This document shows, piece by piece, positions 8,193-17,219 of a DNA stretch of 45,959 nt (its first letter is position 1; every line of letters starts with the position of its first letter). The notes below the pieces were generated by a model, which did not search any database, had not been told where the DNA came from, and saw nothing but the letters and a program-made list of their open reading frames with translations. A program made the position numbers and the translations under genes. Origin of the DNA: Bryobacterales bacterium (GTDB taxonomy: Bacteria > Acidobacteriota > Terriglobia > Bryobacterales > Bryobacteraceae); contig PLRJ01000101.1 of assembly GCA_003163855.1 (NCBI GenBank), positions 13,347-59,305 of the forward strand, written 5' to 3'.

Positions 8193-9352
8193 ACGGCAGC
8201 CTCCGGATCGTAACAGATGGCGCGGTCGTTGAGGGCGATCTTGAGGGCGGAACGGACCCCGCGCCATTCAAGCAGGCGCATGGCGGCGATGAAGTGCTTC
8301 ACCACCTGCGGGCCGCCTTCGGACCAAATAGAGGTGAGGGGAACGGTGACTCCCGATTCAGGATTACGGTAGAAGACGCGGTCGCCCCAAGTGCGGCGGC
8401 TCTCCAGGTTTTCCGGATAATCGCGCACTACATCTACCATGGTCTGCAAAATGCGGACCCGCAGCGGTTCGTGATACTGCGGCATGAAGACCACGTGGCT
8501 GAAGCGTTCGTGGCGTACTTCCTGAACGAATTCGGCAAAGGTGGCGGCACGCGAAAGATTTAGGATGGCGTTGGGCTCACGGCCGTGCCGGTCGCCGCCG
8601 GAGACGACAGGCAAGTTGACCTGGCGGGCCAGCGTGATGACCTGTTTGTTCTCGTCCCATCCGCGCAGACCGTTTAATTCAAGGCCGTGGATCTGGCCTG
8701 CGCAGGCGCGCAGCAGTTGCAGCAGCGTGGCGGCATGCTTCTCCTGCCCTATGCCCTTTTCGTCCCACAGGGGATGGTTGAGGATGAGCAGCACGTCAGG
8801 CATCGCATTCAGCATACCGAGCAGACGAGAAAGCTGGCCCTCTTCTGGATTGGCGGTAAAGCGGGTCAGCTCGGCGCAGATGGAGGTAGCGTCAGGGGCG
8901 GGAAGGTTGTGCACTCCCAGGTGGAAGAAAGTCTCCCGGTAGGGGATGGTCCACTCGTTTGATACGGGAGCTTTGCGGAAGCGGTCCATCACGTGGAGCA
9001 TGGAAGCTGCGCGAATATCGTCATGGTCTGTAAGGGAGACCAGGGCCGGTAGTTTGAAGCGGCGCTGGACCTGTTTTTCCTCCAGGCGGTACGCTTGACG
9101 GGGGGATAGGGGCGGCGTCCAAAAAGCGTCAGCCCAGTTAAAAGACCGGTCTTTCAGGCGGCTGTACTCCGCTTCCTGGCGGCGAATAGCCGCGCCTAAA
9201 TAAGGCAACTTAGCGGTGTACCGCGGAACCATGGAAAGGCTTTCTTCCGAACACATGGTATGGCTATGCAGCGAGACTCCGGTGCGGAAATCGGCCGCGA
9301 TCGTCGGGTGTTGCCCAAGGAACTGGATTGAGCTGGTGGCTGTAACGGACAT
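8189..9352 (-). CDS. PHP-domain metal-dependent hydrolase-like protein
   Basis: A PHP (polymerase and histidinol phosphatase) fold binds two or three metal ions and usually hydrolyses phosphoesters. Metal-ligand motifs appear in order across 387 residues: SLHSHTMCSEES near the N-terminus, SLTDHDD, LNHPLW and SGGDRHG. The substrate is unknown. It is the first gene of a two-gene operon; its TGA overlaps the TTG start of the glycosyltransferase, so the two products are probably made together and may act in the same envelope or carbohydrate process. The ATG at 9352 opens a short sequence before the first ligand motif. Confidence 0.8.
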   Translation of the reverse strand: MSVTATSSIQFLGQHPTIAADFRTGVSLHSHTMCSEESLSMVPRYTAKLPYLGAAIRRQEAEYSRLKDRSFNWADAFWTPPLSPRQAYRLEEKQVQRRFKLPALVSLTDHDDIRAASMLHVMDRFRKAPVSNEWTIPYRETFFHLGVHNLPAPDATSICAELTRFTANPEEGQLSRLLGMLNAMPDVLLILNHPLWDEKGIGQEKHAATLLQLLRACAGQIHGLELNGLRGWDENKQVITLARQVNLPVVSGGDRHGREPNAILNLSRAATFAEFVQEVRHERFSHVVFMPQYHEPLRVRILQTMVDVVRDYPENLESRRTWGDRVFYRNPESGVTVPLTSIWSEGGPQVVKHFIAAMRLLEWRGVRSALKIALNDRAICYDPEAAV

Positions 9353-9579
9353 CCAATTTCACCTCCCGACCTCACTGTGCTTTATCTCTGTGTCGGACAG
9401 ATTATGCTTCTGTGAATGGACGATTAAAACAGAAGAAAAGGTAAATGTTTAGAAATCTTAGTTTTTCGGTTCTGAAGGCGTACTATTACCCCGGAATATG
9501 ACGGAGGGGTATTTAAAGCTAGAAAAGATCGCTGATAGATTAGAGGAGAGTAACTGCTGCTAGTCTTCGAGCAGCCCCT
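9353..9579. other. Divergent intergenic region with an inverted repeat
   Basis: This 227-base region separates the PHP operon (leftward) from a histidine kinase (rightward) and is visibly AT-richer than its flanks, so it probably carries promoters for both. A perfect 7-base inverted repeat, CTTCTGT (9407-9413) and ACAGAAG (9429-9435), has its half-site centres 22 bases apart, which would suit a dimeric regulator or a weak hairpin. No reading frame of interest or RNA gene is seen. Confidence 0.35.
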
Positions 9580-11250
9580 ATGCCCGAGCCTGCCAAAGCG
9601 ATGAGCAGCGCGGCGACGGTTGAGACCGGCCCGGAGCCGCTCTTAATAGAAAGCCTGCGAGGCCGAATCGCAGACTTAGAGTCGTCGGTCGCAAGCATGC
9701 AAGAACGACTTTCGTCGTACGAGATGGTGTTTTACGGTAATCCGGTGCCCTGGCTTGTTTACGCGGCGGAAACCCTGCAAGTGCTGGAGTTCAATGCGAG
9801 CGCGGCAAAGCTTTATGGGTACGAGGCCGATCGCTTCAAGAAGCTGAATTTGCTGGAGCTATTCCAGGCGGACGGTTCCCAGGAGTTGATGGAACTGGGA
9901 AACCAGCTGCGCGGTGAACAAAATTCTATTGGTCCTGTCATGCATCGCCGGGCCGACGGGCGCTTGCTGGTGATACGGCTGATCTTTTTCCCCTTTGCCC
10001 TTGGCGGGGTAAATGCGCGCTTTGTGATGGTGGAGGATGCCACGGCGCGGCACCAGGCCGAAGAGGAAGTACGGGCGAGCGAGGAGCGGTTCCGCGAACT
10101 GTTTGAAAATGCCAATGATGTCATCTTCATCCACGATTTGAAAGGCCGGATTATCGCTCTGAACCGGGCGGCGGAGTATATGACTGGCTACGACCGTGGG
10201 GAAGTGCTGGGCAAAAGCTTCGACGAAATAGTTGCTCCGGAAGCGCGCGATAAGACGCTGGATAGCATTCGAGCTCATCTTGGCGGCAGCGCTACGCAGC
10301 ATTATGAACTGCCACTGCTGTCAAAATTCGGCACGGTTCGGTATCTGGAAGTGAGTACGCGTGTGGTTTACCGGCGCGGACATCCAGTGGCCATTCAGGG
10401 CATAGGACGCGACATTACGGAGCGTAAACAGGCGCAGCAGAAGCTGCAGGAATCGTCGGAGGCGTTGCAGGCCAAGAATGCGGAGTTGCTGAGAGCATTG
10501 CAACAGGCGCGCGAAGCCACGCAGTTAAAGGAACAGTTTCTGGCGAATACGTCGCACGAACTGCGCACGCCTATGAACGGCATCATGGGTATGGTGAACC
10601 TGCTGCAAACGACAGAGCTTTCGCCGGACCAGGGCGAGTATGCCGACGCAATCAGCCAGTGCGCGGACGATTTGCTGACAATCATCAACGACCTGCTAGA
10701 CCTTTCGCAGATTGATGCAGGCCGGCTGGCGCTGTCGAACGAGCCGTTCGACGCTACGGAAAGTCTGCGATCAGTTGTGAAGATGTTACGCTTGCGCGCT
10801 TCGGCCAAGAATCTGACGCTAACTTTCGAAACTTCGTGCGAAATGGTCATATCCATGTGCGGGGACAGCGTACGCTTCCGCCAGGTTCTGACCAACCTGA
10901 TAGCAAACGCCTTGAAGTTTACCCAAGCGGGCGGCGTGCATGTGCGGTTGCTGGTAGACCAGCGCCAGGAGTTGCTGCGCTGTGAGGTGGTAGATTCGGG
11001 GATTGGCGTGGACGAAAGCTTGCGCGAGCGGATCTTCGAGGCGTTTTTCCAAGCCGACGGCACGACCCGAAGGCGATTCGGCGGTACCGGCCTGGGACTC
11101 GCCATCAGCAAGCAACTTGTGGAAATTATGGGCGGATCTATAGGAACGTTCAACAATCATCCCGCTGCGGGCTCGACGTTCTGGTTTGAATTACCCTTGG
11201 TGCTGGAGTCCGCGTCGAATGCGGCTGCGGCAACTGCAACGAAACTTTGA
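9580..11250 (+). CDS. PAS-PAS sensor histidine kinase (soluble)
   Basis: A cytoplasmic two-component sensor of 556 residues. A short coiled coil (about 24-45) leads into PAS1 (about 47-160) and PAS2 (about 166-285, starting SEERFRELFENANDVIF). The HisKA dimerisation helix carries the phospho-acceptor His326 in NTSHELRTPMNG. The HATPase domain shows the N box (NLIANALKF), G1 (DSGIGVD) and G2 (GGTGLGLAIS). No transmembrane helix or receiver domain is seen, so it senses an internal signal, and its response regulator is not in this window. The downstream membrane gene overlaps its stop codon, so the two are coupled. Confidence 0.92.
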   Translation: MPEPAKAMSSAATVETGPEPLLIESLRGRIADLESSVASMQERLSSYEMVFYGNPVPWLVYAAETLQVLEFNASAAKLYGYEADRFKKLNLLELFQADGSQELMELGNQLRGEQNSIGPVMHRRADGRLLVIRLIFFPFALGGVNARFVMVEDATARHQAEEEVRASEERFRELFENANDVIFIHDLKGRIIALNRAAEYMTGYDRGEVLGKSFDEIVAPEARDKTLDSIRAHLGGSATQHYELPLLSKFGTVRYLEVSTRVVYRRGHPVAIQGIGRDITERKQAQQKLQESSEALQAKNAELLRALQQAREATQLKEQFLANTSHELRTPMNGIMGMVNLLQTTELSPDQGEYADAISQCADDLLTIINDLLDLSQIDAGRLALSNEPFDATESLRSVVKMLRLRASAKNLTLTFETSCEMVISMCGDSVRFRQVLTNLIANALKFTQAGGVHVRLLVDQRQELLRCEVVDSGIGVDESLRERIFEAFFQADGTTRRRFGGTGLGLAISKQLVEIMGGSIGTFNNHPAAGSTFWFELPLVLESASNAAAATATKL

Positions 11251-11666
11251 GGCTGCCCTTTTCGCCTGGGCCGAACCTGGCTTTCGTGCTGACGATTTTC
11301 GGTATTCTGCTGGTCTATTGCGAATTCATCTGGATCGGCAGGATTTTCCCGGGCATAGTGGGTGCGCTGGCGACGCTGTGCGGAATGTATTGGTTGTGGC
11401 AACTGCAGCCCGTCGCTCTAGGACTGGAGTTACTTGGAGCGGCGATAGCCTGTTTTGCGCTGGAAGGACTCTTCAAGACTTACTTCGTCGCCGGGATTGT
11501 GGGGACGGCTCTAGTGGGGCTCGGATTCTGGAAACTCTATAGCGAGCCGCCGTGGATTGTGGCTTGGCTGGCGTTTCCTATGAGCGCGCTGCTGGGGGCT
11601 GCAACCACTCTGCTGCTGGAAACAGCCAGGCGCGGCCGCCGAAACAAGCGGAACCTTTCCGAATAA
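11247..11666 (+). CDS. NfeD-like integral membrane protein
   Basis: A small polytopic protein (139 residues) with about four hydrophobic helices and a short basic C-terminal tail (RRGRRNKR). The order FGILLVYCEF...FPGIVGALATLCGMYWL resembles the membrane part of NfeD/membrane-bound ClpP-class proteins, where a glutamate-containing helix is followed by a PGxxG turn. The soluble OB domain of full NfeD proteins is absent. NfeD relatives work in membrane quality control with stomatins or proteases, but none lies nearby. The start is the TTG at 11247, which overlaps the kinase TGA as TTGA. The family match is suggestive, not certain. Confidence 0.6.
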   Translation: MRLPFSPGPNLAFVLTIFGILLVYCEFIWIGRIFPGIVGALATLCGMYWLWQLQPVALGLELLGAAIACFALEGLFKTYFVAGIVGTALVGLGFWKLYSEPPWIVAWLAFPMSALLGAATTLLLETARRGRRNKRNLSE

Positions 11667-11698
11667 AACAGCGTAGAGTTAAGCAAGAGAGGTCAGGA

Positions 11699-12646
11699 AT
11701 GAGACAGATTTTGCCGGTTTGTGCCCTGCTTTTGGCTGGCGCTGTAAGCGCTTGTGCGAGTGTAGATAACGGATTGTTATCGCTGGTGCCGGCCAATGCG
11801 CAGTTGATTGTGGGCATTGACGTTCAGAAAACCCGCGATTCCCAGTTTGGACAGTATATGCTGTCAAAATCGCAGGCGGGTGATGCGCATTTTCAGGAGT
11901 TCATCGATAGGACCGGGTTCGATCCGCGGAGGGATCTGCAGAATCTGATGATCGTATCAATGGGAAACAACTCCGGCACCAAAGGACCGGGATCATTCGC
12001 AGTTCTAGCTCGGGGCGTCTTCGATCCGAGCAAGATTCTGGCTGTGGCATCGGCCAAAGATGGGGTAACCGAGACTTACAACGGCGTGTCCATGACGGTC
12101 TACGAGAAGAAAAAGGACGCGGTCGCGGTGGCCTTTCCCCAAGTCGGTGTGGCGGTCATGGCCGACCTGACAACCATGCAACAGATTCTTATGAACCTGT
12201 CTACTCCAACAAGCTTCAGCCCCGATTTGACAGCGCGGATTAATGCTATCGGCGGCGCAAATGATGCGTGGTTTGTTTCTACGACGGGACCGAGCGGATG
12301 GAAGCATGTTATTCCGGATGCGGGAGCGGGACCGATGCAGGGGCAAGCGCAAGCTTTGAACGCGATTCGTTCAGCCAGCGGCGGGATGAAATCGGGCGCA
12401 ACCGTTGATATTTCGTTTGATGCCACGGCGCGCTCGGCGGAAGATGCTACCTCACTGGCGGACGTGTTCCGCTTTATGGCGAGCGCGGTGCAGATGCAGC
12501 GGCAGCAGAACGCGCAGGCGGCGGTTGTAGCGGCGGCGATGGACAACATGATCCTTACCACCAGCGGCAGCAACGTGCACATTGCATTCTCGATACCAGA
12601 GAAGAGCCTGGAACAGCTGGCGGAGTCAAAGCCAGCGCGGCACTAA
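11699..12646 (+). CDS. Putative exported lipoprotein of unknown function
   Basis: A 315-residue protein with a hydrophobic export signal and a plausible lipobox (VSAC, Cys19), so it is probably lipid-anchored; signal peptidase I cleavage after ACA is an alternative. The mature part starts LLSLVPANAQLIVGIDVQK, a pattern typical of an acidobacterial family in which the protein monitors or binds an unknown partner; I cannot assign a function. The C-terminal third is rich in Ala and Gln and helical. The frame stays open upstream to 11552, but the ATG at 11699 is preceded by AGAGAGG and by the signal sequence, so I start there. Its TAA shares four bases with the converging M28 peptidase. Confidence 0.72.
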   Translation: MRQILPVCALLLAGAVSACASVDNGLLSLVPANAQLIVGIDVQKTRDSQFGQYMLSKSQAGDAHFQEFIDRTGFDPRRDLQNLMIVSMGNNSGTKGPGSFAVLARGVFDPSKILAVASAKDGVTETYNGVSMTVYEKKKDAVAVAFPQVGVAVMADLTTMQQILMNLSTPTSFSPDLTARINAIGGANDAWFVSTTGPSGWKHVIPDAGAGPMQGQAQALNAIRSASGGMKSGATVDISFDATARSAEDATSLADVFRFMASAVQMQRQQNAQAAVVAAAMDNMILTTSGSNVHIAFSIPEKSLEQLAESKPARH

Positions 12647-14283
12647 CTTTTGGGCTTAGGGCTCTCAATAAATTTGGGCGCCGGGGTGTCGCCAGCAAAC
12701 TGAAAGCCGGTCAAATAGGCAAGACGAAGAATCTTAGCCATCTTCACGTAATTGATTCGGTCGGCGGTGTCGGTCGTGTGGTGGTAATCGGGATGGAAAC
12801 CCGTGAACCACCAGAACGCCGGAACGTTGTGCAGGACGAAGGGAAACTGGTCGCTGCGAAAGAAGACGTTCAGGGCGGATTCGTGGTCGAAACGGTCGTC
12901 TAGATCCAGACCGACGTATTTGTTCTCTTTTTCCACGGTGCGCTGGTAATCCGGGCTATAGAGAGCGCCAATCAGGTTCAGACGGTTGGTGGTGTCGGGC
13001 GGAATCTGCAGCACGCCGCGGGTTTGGTCGCTGTCCGTTTCGTTCCGTCCGATCATGTCGAAGTTAATCATGGCGCGCGTAGTCGCCAGCGGACGAAGCG
13101 GATGAGCGGCCATATAGAAGGCTCCCAGCAAACCGCGCTCTTCCGAAGCAAAGACAACAAAGAGGATGGATCGCTTGGGCTTTTCGCCGTTCGGGCTTAT
13201 CGCATTGTGTGCAAAGGCGTGCGCCAGGGCAACCACGCCTACCGTTCCCGAACCGTTGTCATCGGCACCGTGCCAGATTTCACTTCCGCTCATGCCGTCG
13301 TGGTCATGGTGGGCGCTAATCAGGATGGTTTCGGCTTTGAGTTCAGGGTCGCTGCCTTCCAGCAGGCCGACAACGTTGTAGCTGTTGCCCGCGATTTCCG
13401 AAGAGTTGCGCGAGTGCAGCGTTACTTCGGTGTCGGGCAGAGTTCGCGATTGCGGCTTCAGGTCTTTATCTATTTCCGATTGCACCCCCGATGGAGTAAC
13501 GCCGGCTTCGGCGAACAGCTCTTTGGCAACTTCATCGGAAATGGTGGCGGAAGGCGTGTGCAGGGAGTCGTCGGCCAAGGCTTGCACCGGAATGGGCGTA
13601 GCGCGCGTGACAGAGCCGCCAATGCGGGCAGCGCGTTCGCGGTTGGAAAGATGTTTGCGGTTGGGTTCGGCCACGATAAGAACCGCTAGCGCACCATGCG
13701 CCTGGGCGTTTAGAATTTTGACGCGGGCGGTCGCGTAGCGCGTGTTGCCGGTACCGTTGAAGATGGAGGCGGCGTTGTCTTCCTGCGGTTCGTGATCGAA
13801 GATCAGAACGATTTTGCCGTGTGCATCAATGCCTTGGTAGTCGTCATAGTGCAATTCGGGAGCGGTGATGCCGAAGCCCGCAAAGATGACTGGTGCGGTG
13901 ATATCAACATCGGACGGGAAAGAGCCAAACGCGTCAGGGAACTGCCATTTCTTCTCGACACCGGCACGCTTGAGGCTGACGTAGCTGCGCGCGCGATCCG
14001 GATGGTATTCCAGCAGCGGCACCGCCTGCAGGAAACTGCCTCCAGCCGCAGGCTTAAGCCCGGCCTTAGTGAATTCGGAAGCTATCCATTCGATGGCGAC
14101 CGCGTCTCCGGGCTGCATGGAGAGACGGCCCTGCAGCGCGTCGGAGGCGAGAAACGTGAGGTCGGCGCGCAGCGAACTTTCCTGGATGGTGTCAAAGCCG
14201 GGCGCGAGTTGAGGCGGAATTCTTTCCTGTGAAGTGGCAAACAGCGCAATCGCTAGCAGCAGAACGGCTGACTTGAAAATCAT
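12643..14283 (-). CDS. Exported M28 family metallopeptidase with PA domain
   Basis: A secreted zinc aminopeptidase-like enzyme of 546 residues. The signal peptide ends near ALFATSQ. A protease-associated (PA) domain spans about 130-255 and is inserted before the catalytic core, as in bacterial M28 aminopeptidases. Metal and catalytic residues are visible in order: SAHHDHDG (His325, Asp327), GADDNGSG (Asp341), ASEERG (Glu381/Glu382), NFDMIGR (Asp409) and YHHTTDT (His502). It releases N-terminal amino acids from peptides in the periplasm or outside. It follows a histidine kinase gene with only 15 bases between, so it may be co-transcribed with it. Substrate preference cannot be read. Confidence 0.9.
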   Translation of the reverse strand: MIFKSAVLLLAIALFATSQERIPPQLAPGFDTIQESSLRADLTFLASDALQGRLSMQPGDAVAIEWIASEFTKAGLKPAAGGSFLQAVPLLEYHPDRARSYVSLKRAGVEKKWQFPDAFGSFPSDVDITAPVIFAGFGITAPELHYDDYQGIDAHGKIVLIFDHEPQEDNAASIFNGTGNTRYATARVKILNAQAHGALAVLIVAEPNRKHLSNRERAARIGGSVTRATPIPVQALADDSLHTPSATISDEVAKELFAEAGVTPSGVQSEIDKDLKPQSRTLPDTEVTLHSRNSSEIAGNSYNVVGLLEGSDPELKAETILISAHHDHDGMSGSEIWHGADDNGSGTVGVVALAHAFAHNAISPNGEKPKRSILFVVFASEERGLLGAFYMAAHPLRPLATTRAMINFDMIGRNETDSDQTRGVLQIPPDTTNRLNLIGALYSPDYQRTVEKENKYVGLDLDDRFDHESALNVFFRSDQFPFVLHNVPAFWWFTGFHPDYHHTTDTADRINYVKMAKILRLAYLTGFQFAGDTPAPKFIESPKPKS

Positions 14284-14298
14284 GATTTCATTAGTGTC

Positions 14299-15909
14299 TC
14301 AGGCCGGAATGGTGAAGAAAAAGGTTGAACCCGCGCCGGCTTGCGATTCCACCCAGATTCGGCCGCCGTGCTGTTCCACAATTTTCTTACAAATGGCTAA
14401 GCCCAGGCCGGTTCCAGGGACGTCGTTACCGTGCAGCCTTTTCAAAAGTCCGAAAATCAGCGCGTGATATTCGGGTGAAATGCCCTGACCGTTATCTTTC
14501 ACGCTGAACTTCCAGGAGCGGCCGTCATGGATAGCGGCAATTTGAATGACTGGCGGCAGCGAAGCATTTCGATACTTGATGCCGTTGGTAATCAGGTTTT
14601 GGAGAAGTTGCAGCAGTTGGATGGGGTCGCCCTGCACGGTGGGAAGATCCGAGAACTTGATTTGCGCGCCACTCTCTGTGATCGAATGCTGAAGATCCGA
14701 TATCGCTGCGGTCACAACGCCATTCATGCAGACCGGCGCATTCGGCGGCCTGTCCTGGCCCAGGGCGGCGTAACGCAGCAATCCGTTTATCAGCTGCTCC
14801 ATGCGATTGGCGCCGTCGAGGATTATCTTCATGCATTCTGCTGTCGAGTCATTCATCTGACTGTTCAGACGCCGTGCGAGCAACTGGACGTAGCTCTTGA
14901 TCATGCGCAGGGGAGTTTGCAGGTCGTGAGCGGCGACGTGGGCGAAGCGCGATAGTTCCTCGTTGGAGCGAGCCAGTTCATCTACCAGCCGCTGGCGCTC
15001 CTGCTCCGCGCGCTTCCGATCGGAGATATCTTCCACCAGCCCGATGACGTCCTGCGGCACTCCGAAGCTGTCGCGCTGGAGGGCTGCAGTGGCGCGCACC
15101 CAGATAAAATTGCCACTCTTGCATAAATAGCGCTTTTCGATGGTGTAAGAGGGGATTTTTCCGCTTAACAGCTGTTCGAATAGGTCACGATTGAGCGGGA
15201 GGTCGGCGGGATGACTAAGCGTCAGGAAGTTCTTTTCCGCCAGTTCTTCCGCCGTGAAACCAACAATGCGCCGATAAGCTTCATTCGTTTCAATGAGCAG
15301 GCCGTCGATGGTGGTCAATACCATGCCGATGGGTGCTGCGGCGAAGGTGGTACGGAAGCGTTCCTCGCTGCGGCGCAATTCGGCTTCGGCCCGTTTGCGA
15401 TCAATACAAACCGCGATGCTGGTGGAAACCGAGGCCAGAGCGTTGAGCGTCTCCGGTGGCAGAGGGTGACGCGAAAAGAGGCCAAGCACGCCGGCAAGCT
15501 TATCGTCTACCAGCAGCGGGAAACCGGCAAATGAGACCAGCCCTTCACGCTTAACCCATTCCTGATTACTCACTCTAGGATCGTTGCTCAGGTTGTTAGT
15601 GAGATGAGGTTCGCGCTCCTCGGCAATTTTGCCGATTTTGAAAGCGCCCAGCGGAATGCGGGCATGTGCGCCATCCAAGTGGGTGTAAAGACCTTCGCTC
15701 ACCTGGAGTTCGAGCATCTCGGTGGCGGGATTAAAGGTCCAGATTCGAACTAAAGCGGCGTCGAGGTAGCGGATGATTCCCTGCGCGCAATGCTGAAGAG
15801 CGTCGCGAAAGGACCCGGTTTGCGCGAGGACTCCGCCTAGTTCGGCTACCAGGGCGGCTAGCCGCGTTTGATCGAGTGCCGGGGATGCGGGCGTTGAGAC
15901 CTCTTGCAC
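14299..15909 (-). CDS. GAF-PAS sensor histidine kinase
   Basis: A soluble sensor kinase of 536 residues: GAF domain (about 16-172), PAS domain with PAC region (about 180-303), HisKA with the phospho-acceptor His328 in AAHDLQTPLRM, then HATPase with LITNGIKY (N box), DNGQGIS (G1) and GTGLGLAIC (G2). The AHDLQ/EPL-type H box and the KRLHG segment are typical of the phytochrome-like kinase branch, but the GAF domain lacks an obvious bilin-binding cysteine context, so a light role is not supported. The start is GTG at 15909. The exported M28 peptidase lies directly downstream on the same strand. No response regulator is encoded here. Confidence 0.9.
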   Translation of the reverse strand: MQEVSTPASPALDQTRLAALVAELGGVLAQTGSFRDALQHCAQGIIRYLDAALVRIWTFNPATEMLELQVSEGLYTHLDGAHARIPLGAFKIGKIAEEREPHLTNNLSNDPRVSNQEWVKREGLVSFAGFPLLVDDKLAGVLGLFSRHPLPPETLNALASVSTSIAVCIDRKRAEAELRRSEERFRTTFAAAPIGMVLTTIDGLLIETNEAYRRIVGFTAEELAEKNFLTLSHPADLPLNRDLFEQLLSGKIPSYTIEKRYLCKSGNFIWVRATAALQRDSFGVPQDVIGLVEDISDRKRAEQERQRLVDELARSNEELSRFAHVAAHDLQTPLRMIKSYVQLLARRLNSQMNDSTAECMKIILDGANRMEQLINGLLRYAALGQDRPPNAPVCMNGVVTAAISDLQHSITESGAQIKFSDLPTVQGDPIQLLQLLQNLITNGIKYRNASLPPVIQIAAIHDGRSWKFSVKDNGQGISPEYHALIFGLLKRLHGNDVPGTGLGLAICKKIVEQHGGRIWVESQAGAGSTFFFTIPA

Positions 15910-16072
15910 TTCTTATTCTCGCTATCATTTTGAGCGATTAAAACAGGTAGAAATGCCACCTAACGAGTCAGCGAACGTTGCGATGCAGAATCAGCGCCCG
16001 GCTCGATGCTGAGTCTCCCCGCTTCACTCTTCAGTACACGCGGGCAACCCGACGCCGTGCGGTGGCCCGATA

Positions 16073-16666
16073 CTACTGAACTTGGCTGCCGGTCAGCATC
16101 TGCTGCAAGCGTGCGGCGAAGTTTTCGCCTGATTCCGTCTCCAGCAGGCGTTTCTGCACTGGAAGGGCGGAGTCCAGTTCGTGCACAAGCCGCAGGAGGC
16201 TTTTGATGTTCGATTCCACCATGCGCGTACTTCCCGGAATTTCCGGTTGCGGCAAATAATGCAGATCGACGCCGAATTCGATGCGCAGATCTTCCTGCTC
16301 ACCGGGTTTGTAGGCGGCTCCGTTGTCGAATTCCGGACCCAGACAGGCAAGCGTTACACGTGCGGGGACCAGGACCCAGGCGTCGGTAAATTGCCATAAA
16401 TCCCACCATGTTTCTACCCGTTGCGCTACATCGTCGCCGCTGAAATCGCGCAGGACCTCCAGCACTTCATCCACATCAAGCGGGCCGTTCATAGGCCGCT
16501 CTAAAAGCGGGGGCTCAGTTGAGTCTACAGCTTGAATAACGATGGTGTTCTGGCCCTGTTCCCGCTGGGAGAAGGGGAACAGGCGCAGTAATGTTTCGAA
16601 ATGCCGCCTCCGGCTGGGACGTGCGTTGCGCTCCAGCCAGATGGACAGGTAGAGCTGGTCTGTCAC
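16073..16666 (-). CDS. Conserved-looking hypothetical protein
   Basis: I do not recognise this protein. From the GTG at 16666 it has 197 residues, beginning MTDQLYLSIWLE. It has no signal peptide, membrane segment or metal motif. The sequence has well-formed alternating strands and helices (DVDEVLEVLRDF, RIEFGVDLHYLP) and codon use like its neighbours, so it is very likely real. A longer frame to 16933 exists, but its first 89 codons look like low-quality translation and run antisense to the divergent YkgJ-type gene, so I reject that extension. The 49 bases between the two starts would hold both promoters. Confidence 0.65.
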   Translation of the reverse strand: MTDQLYLSIWLERNARPSRRRHFETLLRLFPFSQREQGQNTIVIQAVDSTEPPLLERPMNGPLDVDEVLEVLRDFSGDDVAQRVETWWDLWQFTDAWVLVPARVTLACLGPEFDNGAAYKPGEQEDLRIEFGVDLHYLPQPEIPGSTRMVESNIKSLLRLVHELDSALPVQKRLLETESGENFAARLQQMLTGSQVQ

Positions 16667-16715
16667 GTTTTTATTATGCACGGGAGACGCTGCTCGCTCC
16701 TGACACAATGAAAGA

Positions 16716-17219
16716 GTGATAACCGACCTCGTGCAGATTAGACGCTTTGGCGAGAAAGAGCGCGAGGATAATGGGCGTTTCCGCGCGTGGCTGCGGCGGC
16801 ATAGCTTTGTGGAGCGGCGCCTTAAGGCGATTACCCAGGATATTGAAGATAAAATCGATTGCACCGCGTGCGCCAACTGCTGCCGCGTCGCCACCACACA
16901 AGTAACCGATAAAGATTCCGAAAAGCTGGCCAAGTTTCTGGGAGCGAAGCTGGGCGACTTTCTGCGCGATTATACGGTGGAAACAGAAGATGAAGGCCGA
17001 ATCCTGAAGCGCAACGAGAATGGCTGCGTGTTTCTGGAGGGCAATCTCTGTTCTGTCTATGAGGCGCGTCCGCATACTTGTGAATTATTTCCGCATCTAG
17101 TTAAGGGAACGGGTTCGCTGTTAAGCCGGCTTTGGCACATGCCCGATCGCGCGGTTTACTGCCCGATTGTCTACAACACTTTGGAAGCATGGAAAGTGGA
17201 AACAGGTTATAAGAAATGA
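16716..17219 (+). CDS. YkgJ family cysteine-cluster protein (putative zinc/iron-chelating)
   Basis: A 167-residue cytosolic protein with the CxxCxxCC signature: Cys49, Cys52, Cys55 and Cys56 in CTACANCC, followed by CVFLEGNLCSVYEARPHTC, which adds the three further cysteines usual in this family (PF03692 type). Members are thought to bind zinc or an iron-sulphur cluster, but no reaction is established. The start is GTG at 16716; GTG at 16731 is an alternative. It is coupled to rmuC by an ATGA overlap, so the two are one transcription unit, which may hint at a nucleic-acid role, though this is only context. Confidence 0.85.
   Translation: MITDLVQIRRFGEKEREDNGRFRAWLRRHSFVERRLKAITQDIEDKIDCTACANCCRVATTQVTDKDSEKLAKFLGAKLGDFLRDYTVETEDEGRILKRNENGCVFLEGNLCSVYEARPHTCELFPHLVKGTGSLLSRLWHMPDRAVYCPIVYNTLEAWKVETGYKK

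Noticed and set aside
13024-13689. A 221-residue open frame on the plus strand inside the M28 peptidase gene
   Set aside because: Antisense shadow of a gene with complete metal-binding motifs.
14299-15909. A phytochrome photoreceptor, suggested by the phytochrome-like kinase core
   Set aside because: No PHY domain and no bilin-binding cysteine context; only the kinase core resembles that branch.
16667-16933. N-terminal extension of the hypothetical gene at 16073-16666
   Set aside because: The extra 89 residues run antisense to the YkgJ-type gene and lack coding character; GTG 16666 gives a natural start.
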